From Pseudisothecium myosuroides (taxonomy: Eukaryota; Streptophyta; Bryopsida; Hypnales; Lembophyllaceae), in assembly GCA_951799445.1 (NCBI GenBank), contig OX637295.1:14260001-14324000 (forward strand): 64,000 nucleotides of DNA, written 5' to 3'. Within the stretch, counting starts at the first letter, position 1; each line of letters starts with the position of its first letter. A program made the translations under genes and the position numbers. Positions 36,351-46,203 of this stretch are shown here, one piece after another. The notes below the pieces were generated by a model. The model had not been told where the DNA came from, did no database searches, and was given only the letters and a program-made list of their open reading frames with translations.

Positions 36351-37292
36351 AGGACAAATTTATACCTTCTTTAGATCTACTATAGCATAGGTAATATATT
36401 CTAGGTTCATTATAAAAAAAATAGGGTATACTATAATTCTTTCCTTTTTTTCTGTAGTAGAAAAAAAATAGGATCCCAAACATGGGATCCCCCCAAACTT
36501 GTTTAGTAGGTTCAGTTCATTGATGACCCTCTGAGCCGGTGCACTGTACAGGTGGCTACTTTTGAAGGATGGATTCAATTACCTTAGTGGAGGGAAATTA
36601 AATTTTTTGTCTTTGGGCGGGGATTGGAAGCGTGCTGGTTTAGGGTACCGGTAATTTCAACGGCCTCCTGCCATGCATGGCGCGCGAGCCTGTCCAACGG
36701 CCTTGGGGTTCCCGTGGCGCGCGTAGGATGTGGCGAATACTGTGCATGTTTTTGTGTTTAGGGTTTTGGGCAATGTGCTTGGCCGAATTTTTTCTTCAAC
36801 TGCTCTCTTGGCGTTTGCTTCCGGATTCTGGTTTGCTGGGGTCTGCGGCTGAAGAATTGGTGTTCATTTCAGTGCATGTTGAGTCTTGAACTCCTGGCGG
36901 TTTTGCTTACGATAGGACGTGAATTTCGACAATTCTGTTGATGGTGGATGGTGGATCGTAGCGCCAGGGTTCACGATGCACATTTCAGGAAGTTTTTGGC
37001 CGACATTCAAGAGCGTCGTGGTGAAGAAGGTGCAGATCTGAATTTTCCGTTCTTGTTTTCAGTCTTCCATGAACCTTGTGATAGTGAGATGGGTCCGCTT
37101 GTAGTTCACGTCCGTTTGGATTTAGGGTTTTAGGATCGGCTCAGGCTTGGTCATTCACAGGTTGTTTGCAGTCGCAATCTTTGATTTAGGGTTTGGCTTA
37201 TTGTAAAATGGAAGTCCTTCTTTTCACGACCTTGTTAGGATTTGCAGGGTTTTCGCCACTGTGAGCTTCTACGGCACTTACCGGGTTCCACG

Positions 37293-37598
37293 ATGAGGAA
37301 GATAAAGGTGTACACCCTTACGCATGAAGGTGCTGCGCCAAAGTGCATAGGGACTATGAAAGGCGAGCTTGGAGAATCGTTGGCTGACCTGCGTCTTCGT
37401 CTAGAAGAGAAGAAAATGTTGAACTTCCGATTTCAGTACTGGGATCCTCAAGAGTGTTGCAGAGTGGCTGTCACGTTAGAATCGCTCAACTACATCGAGG
37501 ACAGTGTTTTCATGATCCCTGTTGTTAAAGATGATCTCGAAAATTCTACAAGTAAATGCCAGCGCCTCGCAGGTGAGTCGGATGCTGGTATTGTGTAG
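37293..37598 (+). CDS. Small protein of unknown function
   Basis: A 101-residue frame starting MRKIKVYTLTHEGAAPKC. It has a regular pattern of hydrophobic positions, with LGESLADLRLRLEEKK, FRFQYWDPQECCRV and SVFMIPV. That would fit a small alpha/beta (beta-grasp-like) fold, but I do not recognise a family. An acceptor-like tttgcag just upstream (about 37248) suggests a 5' untranslated intron. A G|gtgagt donor at 37573 could extend the protein, but the only nearby acceptor would leave a 52-nt intron, very short for a plant, so the unspliced stop at 37598 is preferred. The upstream 36.6-37.2 kb is GC-richer and promoter-like. It may be a host gene or a transposon-borne fragment. Confidence 0.4.
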   Translation: MRKIKVYTLTHEGAAPKCIGTMKGELGESLADLRLRLEEKKMLNFRFQYWDPQECCRVAVTLESLNYIEDSVFMIPVVKDDLENSTSKCQRLAGESDAGIV

Positions 37599-37816
37599 AG
37601 AGAATTTACTTCGAGAAATCGCAGGGATTCTGGCTGCAACCAGAAACGGCTTAAGGACAAGAAGGATGAGGGCAAGTGAGCTCGTCACTCGCAAAAGCAT
37701 CCAACTATCAAAATGAAGTAAGAATGATGAAGGCAAGTGATCTTGTCACCCGCAAATTCACTAAACTAACTGGAGATGGCTTATGAGCCAAAGAAATCGC
37801 TTAGGATCTTTTATAC

Positions 37817-37930
37817 TATCTTCAGTCTTCAATCTTCGATCTTCAGTCTTCGATCTTCAATCTTCGATCTTCAATCTTCGATCTTCAATCTTCGATCTTC
37901 AATCTTCAATCTTCAATCTTCAATCTTCAC
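37817..37930. repeat. Minisatellite, ATCTTCAATCTTCG type
   Basis: About fourteen imperfect 7-8-base units alternating TCTTCAA and TCTTCGA. The open frames across it (SSIFNLR-type repeats) are a product of the repeat. Confidence 0.9.
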
Positions 37931-37989
37931 CTTGTTGGCCTATCCTGTGGTGGCTCTATAAGGGCCAGGGTAAGGATAGGTGATAAGAA

Positions 37990-39265
37990 ACAAGGCCTCG
38001 AACGGGTAAAACGGGACGACCAAATCACAAGCTGGCCGTTCGAAAGAATGGCTCCTAAACTTCAAAGCCACGGTGACCAGCAATCGTGCCTCACCAATGG
38101 GAACGACATAAAAGTGACCATGTGGGTGATCAATCCCACTTCGTCATCAACAAACACAAAACGGGGCTAATCCTGAGTTACCGCATAGCCCGCAACAGGA
38201 TTACGATGCAAAAATGAAAACAACAAGCCTTCAAAACCGGCTAGGAATAACAATGAAAGAACAACGAGCCTCCAAATCCGGCTAGGAATAACAAAACAAC
38301 GGACCACAAGCCACAACACACAAAAAATCTTCAAATCTTCAACTCGAAACTCCAAATCTTCACTCCAAACTCCAAAAACCGCAACTCCAAAAACCGCAAC
38401 TCCAATTTTAAAGTCAAACTTTGAACTAACGCCACTGTCGCTCTACAACTTCAAATGATACAAATGATAGCTTTCTGAAAAGCTAACACAATTTACTACA
38501 ATTCCTTTAAGTTTCAATTCATTTCAACACTTTGTCCAATATCTATGGCCGTTCAAAGTTTCGGCCTCTAAATGTAAGGGCAGCAGACCCTTCTTCACTC
38601 CCACACTCACCACTCATTCATTAATGCTTCAAACAAAACAAATGATAGCTACTTAGAAAGCTAACAAAATCTTCCACAACCTCTCTAAAATTCAATACAA
38701 ATTAAAGACTTGTCCGTCTACTATGGTCGGTCGAAGTCTCAGTCCCTCTTCATAGGAGGCAGCAGAATTACCTCCACTCAAACAAGCACAAATCTCAACT
38801 CACAACTTCAAACAGAGAAAAAGAGGATAATTTGGAAAGCTAACAATATGATAAACAACTTTTCCAATTTTCATTATCAAACTCCAAAAACTCAACACAC
38901 AATGTCCTCCAAACATTCGGGTCCTTCCTAAACTCACAACGGGGAAGAAGATGAATAGTATCCATCTTTTCCTCCACCTTATCTTCATTCTAACCATACA
39001 AACAAGTGGGGTCAACCCCTAACTCACTCCCAAAGCTATCACAACAATAATTGAGCACTTATTTGGCCCCACAACTATTTTCTTATCTTTATCTTTGAAG
39101 AAAATTCACTACAAGTTCATCTGAAAGGCAAACTAATTGAATATTTTCCTCATATTACTTCACAAGCACAAATTTATTCTAAGAAATCACTCCAACTATG
39201 GAATGAACAACTAAAATCCAACATATATCTAGTAGAGGTAAAAAACTAGAGTTCCAATCGAAATG
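37990..39265. other. Non-coding, weak 180-bp-scale repetition
   Basis: No gene recognised. Blocks beginning 'gaaagctaaca' near 38475, 38655 and 38835, each followed by 'ttccacaac..ttcaat' and a 'ggtcg..gtctc..cctct' segment, look like three diverged tandem copies spaced about 180 bp apart. Confidence 0.4.
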
Positions 39266-39724
39266 TCACTCCATCTGCAAGAATTTGAGGATGCGTTTGA
39301 CGGTAGCGGCAACATAATCAGCACGATTTGCCTTGGTTAAGGAATTGACTGGCCCTTCCAACCATCGTTGGTGACCACGACTCCCTTCGATAGGCCTCAC
39401 CATGCAATAATATTGCTCGTCGTTTAAGCCTTCAAAACATCCTTCAAATGTGACTTCACGGCTGCCGGGCTCAACACATCCAACCTGCAACAAAAACATT
39501 AATGCTCGAGCGTCACGTTGAAGGTTACCGTGCCATTATTTCTCCACGCGAGGTTGTTTCGGTGATCGAGACAGCCCAGCTTCATCTTCTGGTCGCCCAT
39601 GTTGCAATGAAAGATCTAGTGGTTGTTGTGGCTGATCCGGTAGTTGCAATAAAGAAAATTCAAATTCACGCTCCGGTTGAGATTTTTCATCTTGAGACTC
39701 AGAAAAAACCCTCCAGTTCGACAT
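39266..39724 (-). CDS. Possible two-exon gene, unknown function
   Basis: Exon 1 would run from ATG at 39724 (MSNWRVFSESQDEK..). Exon 2 follows a ttgttgcag acceptor (about 39485) and reads VGCVEPGSREVTFEGCFEGL to KRILKFLQME and a stop at 39266. Joining PR|VGC in phase requires a non-standard-looking gtggag donor. It is divergent from the zinc-finger ORF, with starts 195 bp apart, so the two may belong to one element or share a promoter. I do not recognise the family. Confidence 0.3.
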
Positions 39725-39918
39725 AGTAATCTAAATAAACACGAAGAAGAAGAATATTAAATGAGATGAAGTTTTCAAGTGAATCCTTCTCTATATAGTC
39801 GAAAAGCAAAGGCGTCACCTTGAAGCCATCTCAAATGACGTCATCCCCTATATAATATTACAAATATTTAAATCTATCTAAATCATATGTATATACATAT
39901 TCTACATAATGTCTGCAT

Positions 39919-40891
39919 TTGCAACACGACACCGGAGGTAGCCGAGAAAGCAATGTCGAGCAGTTCGACGTGCTTGAATTCCCCGACAGCGACACTCCAA
40001 AATTTCCCGACATCCCTATTGATGCATCGATCCCTGCAGATCCAGCGTCGTGCTCAAGGGTCAGTGCTGCAACTGAAGAATGTTTTTTGAAGTCAGAAAT
40101 CGTCACTGCTGAGATCATGGCAACATACAATGAAGGAAAGGAAAAACTACGGAAAGTGTTGAAGGATGTATCACTAGAAGATCACGAATGGTGCCTCAAG
40201 TCATACAATAGCCATGGAAAAGGAATCATGATTCTATACTGCTTGGAATGCAAGAAGGACTTCGGCGGTGTGGACGGGCAGCATTCTAAGGACAGAGTTT
40301 CTAATTTGTTTTCAAATTTTAGGAAATCCCACATCATGAGTAACCAGTACATCAGAAGTTGGTGTGCAAGAAAAGGCTTGGACTGGTGCAACCACCCGCA
40401 GTCAGTTGTGAAAGGGAAGAAAACGGTGATTTTGACGTCGAAAGATCATTGGCGCCTGGTCCTTGAAGGTGTCGACATACTTGACCGTGTAAACACCAAC
40501 ATCGATCCAACCCGAAAGACTTTCGACTTGGTTGGAGGAGATCCTCATGCGACAGAATTGAAGAGTTCCTGGTGGAAAACTAAGTGTGTAGTCTGCAATG
40601 AGCTGTATACTCTATGCCCTCCCAAAAAGAACTTGGAAGCAAATTTGAAGAACCATGCTGGAGGAACCCGGCATGCAGAGAAAGTTTTGGAGGCCACCAA
40701 ATCTACAAGATGTGCCACTCTCTCGAGAAAGCGGGGGAGGCCCACGAAGTCGACAGCAGACAGTTCGAATTCATCCCAGCAGCAACTCCATGCATTTTTT
40801 GGCCACGTTGTCGATAGTCCTCAGGTACATGTCACGCAATCTATGGATCGCTCCGATTGCAAACTGCTAATATGTTGGGGCTTTCGGGTTT
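39919..40891 (+). pseudogene. Zinc-finger/AT-hook protein, 3' end cut by copia LTR
   Basis: An uninterrupted frame of about 322 residues before the LTR begins at 40892. Two zinc-finger-like clusters are visible: CLECKKDFGG..(H/C partners downstream) at about residues 107-150 and CVVCNELYTL..NHAGGTRH at about 222-253, the second with C-x2-C and H-x4-H spacing. A basic AT-hook-like RKRGRPTK follows, then a Ser/Gln-rich stretch. The frame runs into the copia LTR, which supplies nine foreign residues and a stop, so the native C-terminus is lost. Likely DNA-binding and nuclear. This arrangement resembles transposon-derived DNA-binding proteins, but the family is not recognised. It converges with the piggyBac-type gene on the far side of the copia element. 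Confidence 0.5.
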
Positions 40892-41198
40892 TGAAGAAAA
40901 GAACACCAAGGTAATGTATTCCAATGAAGGGGTATCACAAACAAGGTTGGGAAAGGGGTACCAAGCCCATGCAAGGGCTGATCTCTTATACTACTCTACC
41001 ACCAAGTGGCATGACTAACCATATGGGTTATATCACCTCTACAAGGGCTGCCCTCTCTAAATGCACATTGGTTTGACTACAAACAACTCCTAACTAAGGT
41101 CAGCCCATCATATGAGCTCCTACAACATCCAACTAAGGTTAGACTATACTAGGAGCTCTTATAAGCCATCTAATCCGTACTATGCACCTCCTTCAACA
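40892..41198 (-). repeat. 3' LTR of copia element A
   Basis: 307 bp, ending at the polypurine tract. Same length and boundaries as four other LTRs of this family in the window. Confidence 0.93.
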
Positions 41199-44100
41199 CT
41201 CCCACTTTGTTTGTTGACAAACAATGTCAAACCCATTTCCTTACGAAGTTCTTCATGTTGAGGCTTTCCAAGCGACTTCGTAAGCACATCTGCCACCATG
41301 CGCTCTATAGGAACGTACCTCATCTCAATCACATCACTTTCAACTTTCTCACGAATGAAATGGTGTTGAATGTCAATGTGTTTGCTCCGAGAGTGATGAA
41401 TTGGATTCTTCACCAAGGCAATGGCGCCTTGGTTGTCACACATGATACGTGTGCTCTTCTCTTGCTCAAGTCCAACATCACTCATGAGTTGCCTTAGCCA
41501 TATGGCCTCCCTCGTGCATTGGCTAATGGCCATGTACTCTGCCTCGGTAGTAGACAAGGCAACGGTGGGTTGTTTCTTGGAATTCCACGAGATGGCACCG
41601 CCTCCAAGCATAAATACATAGCCCGTTGTCGACCTCCTATCACTTGCATCTCCGGCCCAATCGACATCACAAAAGCCCACCAATGCAAGGCTCTTGCCTC
41701 CAAGAACTAATTTCGCCTCAAATGTACCTTGAAGGTATAACATGATTTTCTTGACCGCTGCCCAATGTTTGGGACCGCTTTTGGACATATGTTGTTGGCT
41801 CACCACACTCATGGCAAATGCAAGGTCAGGCCTTGTGGCCACCATCGCATACATCAAGCTCCCCACCGCGGCTTTGTATGGCACATCTTGCATTTCTACC
41901 TTGATACCTTCAAACTCCTCATCTGTGAGCTTGGTCATCTTCTCCTTCACATCAAGAGGAGTGCCAATGGATTTGCACCCCTCCATGTTGAAGCGCTTCA
42001 ACACCTCCGCAATGTACTTGCTTTGGCTCATGGTGATGGTGCGGCCAGCCCTTTGCCTTGTAAACTCCACACCAAGGCAATAGTGTAGCTCTCCAAGATC
42101 ACTCATATCATATTGGCTCTTCAACATGGTCTTCACCTCCTCCATTTTGCTCATGGTGTTGGTCAGGATGATCAAGTCATCCACATAGACAATGACAATC
42201 ACCAAATACGCACTTGTTTGCTTGATGTAGAGAGAGTGGTCCGCATCACTCCTTGTGTAGCCTTCCCTTGCAAACAATGCATCAATGTCCATGTACCATG
42301 CTCTTCCGGACTGCCTCAACCCGTAGATGGCCTTCTTAAGCTTACACTTGAGGTGTTCTCGTCCTTGTTGAACAAAGCCCTTTGGTTGGTCCATGTGGAT
42401 CACCTCCTCGAGGTTTGGATTGAGAAACGCCGTGATGACGTCCATTTGGTGCATCTCCAAGTCCATGGCTGCCCTTATCGCCGTCACGCATCGAATGGTA
42501 CAAAACTTGGCCACGGGAGCAAAGGTCTCATTGAAGTCCACCCCTTCTACTTGGGAATACCCCTTGGCCACCAATCTCGCCTTGTAGCGCACAATGTGGC
42601 CCAAGGCGTCTCTCTTGGTGCAAAACACCCACTTGCATCCAACACTTGCACGCTCAGAAGGAAGCGGAGAGAGTTCCCAAGTACCTTTGCTCATAAGTGA
42701 GGCATACTCCTCTTGCATGGCTTGCTCCCACTTGCTTGCATCTGGACTCTTCATGGCTTCCACAACATTGCGTGGATCTCTTGCATATGCCACATTGGCA
42801 TGTTCCACTTGCTCTTGAGGCAAAATGTGGTTCATCCACCATTCTCCAAGCGGCCTACGCTCCCTTGTAGGATATCTTGGCTCTTGAGAAACATCTCCTT
42901 CTCCATCATCTTCGCTTGGTGCCCAACTGGAGGATGTGGTAGACTTCTCCTTGGGTGTTGGTGGTGTCTCTTCTTGGTCTCCATCCTCTTTCGGCAAAGC
43001 TTGGATGGTTGGAGATTTTTCCACCTCAAGCTCTAGTCCTCCATTGCTCCCTCTTGGACACATCTCCAAAGTCGTAGACACCCCTTGCTTCTCCTCAACG
43101 AAGGTGACATCTCGACTCTTGATGATCTTCTTCGACTCCAAACACATAAGCCGGTAGGCTTTGGAGCCCTCACAATAGCCCAAAAACAAGCACTTAGTGC
43201 CCTTGGCATCAAGCTTAGAGCGTTGTGGGCTCAAATCCAAGGCATATGCAACGCATCCAAAAATGCGCATGTGACCAAGGTTTGGCCTCTTCCTGCTCCA
43301 TGCTTCTTGTGGTGTCATAGATGCTACCGCAATTGTGGGACACCTATTGCGTGTGTATGCCGCATTCGATACGGCCTCCGCCCAAAGATCATACGTGAGG
43401 CCTTGGGCATGCAACATGGCTCGTGCCATCTCCACAAGTGTGCGGTTGGCACGCTCCGCCACACCATTTTGTTGTGGAGTATAAGGGGCCGAAGTTTGAT
43501 GTTGAATGCCATGGTCCCTCATGAAGGTCTCAAAGGCCTTGGACATGTATTCCCCTCCGTTGTCCGATCTCAACACCATCACTTTCCGCCCCGATTCATT
43601 CTCCACAAGGGCCTTCCATGCCTTGAACCTCTCAAAAACATCACTCTTGCACTTGAGCATGAACACCCAAATCTTCCTCGAGAAGTCATCAATGAAAGTC
43701 AAGAAATACCTTGCGCCACCCATGGAAGTAGTCCTCATTGGTCTGCATACATAGGAGTGCACAATCTCCAGAACCTTAGTTGCCCTTGTCGCTCCATCAC
43801 TTGGAAATGGTTTCCTGGTTTGCTTGCCTTCAATGCAAGCCTCACACGTAAGGTCGCCCGAGCTCTTTATCACTTGCATGCCACCCACCATGCCTTGAAG
43901 GCTCTGCACACTCTTCACATTGAGGTGGCCTAATCTCTTGTGCCATAGCTCCAATGACTGTTGGTGAAGTGCTCCTTGTGCCACACACGCCACGCTGGTA
44001 CCATTCACCGTTTTGAACTTGAGTTGATACAAATTGCCTTCTCTCGGTGCGGTGACAATCATTTCTCCATTGGGTGCACCCAAAACACAACCCTTGTTGC

Positions 44101-45190
44101 TGAATTGCACCTTCAAATCTTGTGACACCAACTTGCTCACGGAGAGCAAATTGGCATGCAACTTCGGCACATGCAATGCATCTTGGATGCGAATTCGCCT
44201 CATTTGGCCCTTCACCTCCACTTCCACCACAATGCAACCCATGCCAATGGCATCCACCACACCATTGTCACCCAAATATACCTTGCGGTTGCTAATAGTC
44301 TCATACGTGAGGAAAGCTTGCCTATGCGGGGTCATGTGTTGAGTAGCACCCGAGTTAATGATCCAATGGAACATGTTGGTGTTATCATATCCATCATTAG
44401 CCGCAAATGCAAACTCATCTTCCTCCTCCTTCACACTAGCCTTGTTAGCACTCTCCTTCTTGGGCTGCTTACAATATCTTGCAAGGTGACCGGGCTTCCC
44501 ACAATTGTAGCACGTGCGTGTCTCCTTCCGATGTTGTGAGGTCCCTCCTTGGCCATATCGTGAGAGAAGAATTGCCCCTCCGTCTTGGGTCTCATTCTCC
44601 TTCCTCTTGGACACCTCATGCATCAACCTTGCTGTAATGAAAGCAAGCGTGAGCTCCTCCATGGGTCTTGTCTCCAAAGCGGTGATGAGATACTCATACG
44701 AAGGCGGCAAACTCTCAAGCAATGTCATGACAATGTCTCCATCCGTCATGGGCACCTCCAACCAAGCCTGTTGGTCCGCAAGTGCCTTGACCTTGTTGAT
44801 GTGGTCCAACATGTCCTCGCCCTCTTGCATCTTGCAGGTGAAGAACTTGCGTCGAAGAAAGAGCATGTTGGACAAGCTCTTTGTTTCATGGATGTTGCAA
44901 AGAACTTGCCATGCTTCTATTGGTCCCTTGCATGCTCGAACATGTGCAAGTTGCCTATCTGCAAGATTGCAAGCAATCACGGAGAAGGCCTTCTTGACCC
45001 TCCTATCATAGGACTTCTTGGCTTTTACAAAGACATCGGCATCAGATGAAGGAGGTGTCTCGGTGCCCTCCAGAATCTCCCACAAGTCCTTCTCGGCCAA
45101 GATCATCTCCATCTTGAACTTCCAAAGTCCAAAGTTGTCTCCATTGAACTTGTCAATGACCCTCACGTCGTCTCCTTCACTAGTAGCCAT
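41180..45190 (-). CDS. Copia Gag-Pol polyprotein, open frame, catalytic residues altered
   Basis: One 1336-residue frame from ATG 45190. Gag has the UBN2-type core, then a zinc knuckle CYNCGKPGHLARYC (227-240). Protease has WIINSGA where the family has DSGA, so the catalytic Asp is Asn279. Integrase has the HHCC region (about 417-452), but the first core Asp of HSDVCGP is Tyr480 (HSYVCRP); D543 (RSDNGGEY) and E579 (NGVAERANRT) remain. RT spans about 830-1080 with YVDD intact, and RNase H is C-terminal with an intact DASDRRSTTGY segment. The related copy at 57.8-60.4 kb keeps both Asp residues, so these are changes in this copy. The frame ends 19 bases inside the 3' LTR. With dead protease and integrase it could move only with help. 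Confidence 0.93.
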   Translation of the reverse strand: MATSEGDDVRVIDKFNGDNFGLWKFKMEMILAEKDLWEILEGTETPPSSDADVFVKAKKSYDRRVKKAFSVIACNLADRQLAHVRACKGPIEAWQVLCNIHETKSLSNMLFLRRKFFTCKMQEGEDMLDHINKVKALADQQAWLEVPMTDGDIVMTLLESLPPSYEYLITALETRPMEELTLAFITARLMHEVSKRKENETQDGGAILLSRYGQGGTSQHRKETRTCYNCGKPGHLARYCKQPKKESANKASVKEEEDEFAFAANDGYDNTNMFHWIINSGATQHMTPHRQAFLTYETISNRKVYLGDNGVVDAIGMGCIVVEVEVKGQMRRIRIQDALHVPKLHANLLSVSKLVSQDLKVQFSNKGCVLGAPNGEMIVTAPREGNLYQLKFKTVNGTSVACVAQGALHQQSLELWHKRLGHLNVKSVQSLQGMVGGMQVIKSSGDLTCEACIEGKQTRKPFPSDGATRATKVLEIVHSYVCRPMRTTSMGGARYFLTFIDDFSRKIWVFMLKCKSDVFERFKAWKALVENESGRKVMVLRSDNGGEYMSKAFETFMRDHGIQHQTSAPYTPQQNGVAERANRTLVEMARAMLHAQGLTYDLWAEAVSNAAYTRNRCPTIAVASMTPQEAWSRKRPNLGHMRIFGCVAYALDLSPQRSKLDAKGTKCLFLGYCEGSKAYRLMCLESKKIIKSRDVTFVEEKQGVSTTLEMCPRGSNGGLELEVEKSPTIQALPKEDGDQEETPPTPKEKSTTSSSWAPSEDDGEGDVSQEPRYPTRERRPLGEWWMNHILPQEQVEHANVAYARDPRNVVEAMKSPDASKWEQAMQEEYASLMSKGTWELSPLPSERASVGCKWVFCTKRDALGHIVRYKARLVAKGYSQVEGVDFNETFAPVAKFCTIRCVTAIRAAMDLEMHQMDVITAFLNPNLEEVIHMDQPKGFVQQGREHLKCKLKKAIYGLRQSGRAWYMDIDALFAREGYTRSDADHSLYIKQTSAYLVIVIVYVDDLIILTNTMSKMEEVKTMLKSQYDMSDLGELHYCLGVEFTRQRAGRTITMSQSKYIAEVLKRFNMEGCKSIGTPLDVKEKMTKLTDEEFEGIKVEMQDVPYKAAVGSLMYAMVATRPDLAFAMSVVSQQHMSKSGPKHWAAVKKIMLYLQGTFEAKLVLGGKSLALVGFCDVDWAGDASDRRSTTGYVFMLGGGAISWNSKKQPTVALSTTEAEYMAISQCTREAIWLRQLMSDVGLEQEKSTRIMCDNQGAIALVKNPIHHSRSKHIDIQHHFIREKVESDVIEMRYVPIERMVADVLTKSLGKPQHEELRKEMGLTLFVNKQSGSVEGGA

Positions 45191-45266
45191 GGTGAAATGA
45201 CTCCCACTCCAAAGGAAGTCCCAATCAGCCCTCTACTACACCTCTTGTGGTCGCACCAACTCCAAA

Positions 45267-45610
45267 TTGACCCTAAGTGATCCAAATCTCTCTTGTGAAC
45301 ACTCCAATGCTCCTAGTCTCTTTAATCAGATCTCAAATGATCCAAATCTCTCTTGTGAACCCTCAAATGCTCCAAGTCTCTCCAATCAGATCTCAAGTGA
45401 TCCAAATCTCTCTTGTGAACACTCCAATGCTCCAAGTCTCTCCAATCAAATCTCAAGTGATCCAAATCTCTCTTGTGAACACTCCAATGCTCCTAGTCTC
45501 TCCAATAAGATCTCAAGTGATCCAAATCTCTCTTGTGAACACTCCAATGCTCCAAGTCTCTCCAATCAGATCTCAAGTGGTCCAAATCTCTCCAATCAAA
45601 TTACAAATGG
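45267..45610 (-). repeat. 60-bp tandem repeats in leader of copia A
   Basis: About five to six copies with a period of exactly 60 bases lie between the primer-binding site and gag. The same unit is repeated about nine times in element B (61310-61860). Because 60 is divisible by three, antisense frames stay open through the array; they are not taken as genes. Confidence 0.93.
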
Positions 45611-45879
45611 TCCAAATCACTCAAATAAGGCACTATATGAACAAATCAGCCCTCCTTGAGACTAGATCAAACCCTAGCTCTCAACTCACGCCATGAAGCA
45701 CCAAATCAGCCCTCCCAGAACAAAGTGGAACCCAAAACAAGAGAATACCTCACAAACTTGCAAGATCTTGATCCAAAATGCTCCAAAACGACCCCAAACT
45801 TCACTTGCTTGAAGCTCCAATACTTCTCCACCAACACACCTTGCAAAGAGATTTGACCTCTTTGTAGCAACTCACATGA

Positions 45880-45893
45880 GTGGGCCCATAACC
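45880..45893 (-). other. Primer-binding site, half initiator tRNA-Met type (element A)
   Basis: Three bases inside the 5' LTR the minus strand reads GGTTATGGGCCCAC. This is complementary to bases 26-39 of plant initiator tRNA-Met (anticodon arm), not to its 3' end. Drosophila copia is primed by the 39-base 5' half of the same tRNA. Confidence 0.75.
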
Positions 45894-45896
45894 TTT

Positions 45897-46203
45897 TGAA
45901 GAAAAGATCACCAAGATAATGTATTCCAATGAAGGGATATCACAAACAAGGTTGGGAAAGGGGTATCAAGCCCATGCAAGGGCTGATACCTTATACTACT
46001 CTACCACCAAGTGGCATGACTAACCATATGGGTTATATCACCTCTACAAGGGCTGCCCTCTCTAAATGCACATTGGTTTGACTACAAACAACTCCTAACT
46101 CAGGACAGCCCATCGTATGAGCTCCTACAACATCCAACTAAGGTTAGACTATACTAGGAGCTCCTATAAGCCATCTAATCCATACTACGCACTTCCTTCA
46201 ACA
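45897..46203 (-). repeat. 5' LTR of copia element A
   Basis: 307 bp, TGTTGAAGG at its outer end and CTTCA next to the primer-binding site. A TTATAAG-type TATA candidate is shared by copies of the LTR. Confidence 0.93.

Larger units (their letters stand above)
40892..46203 (-). mobile_element. Full-length Ty1/copia retrotransposon (element A)
   Basis: A 5312-bp element on the minus strand: 307-bp LTRs at both ends (TGTTGAAGG..CTTCA), primer-binding site at 45893-45880, about 700-bp leader with tandem repeats, one gag-pol frame, and a polypurine tract AAAGTGGGAG at 41208-41199. The LTRs differ at roughly a dozen positions by eye. The five bases outside each end (ggttt and gtaag) do not match, so no target duplication is seen. 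The left flank is a zinc-finger gene and the right flank a piggyBac-type transposase, both truncated. Confidence 0.95.

Noticed and set aside
36677..36889. 70-codon plus-strand frame with a hydrophobic stretch
   Set aside because: Sits in the presumed 5' region of the 37.3-kb gene, no family recognised and no splice link in frame.
41207..45200. Many plus-strand frames across copia A, up to 282 codons
   Set aside because: Antisense to the gag-pol frame with its recognisable domains; no independent support.
45267..45696. Plus-strand frames with 20-residue repeats, antisense to copia A
   Set aside because: They run through the 60-bp leader repeats of a minus-strand element; 60 is divisible by three, so any frame open in one unit stays open in all.
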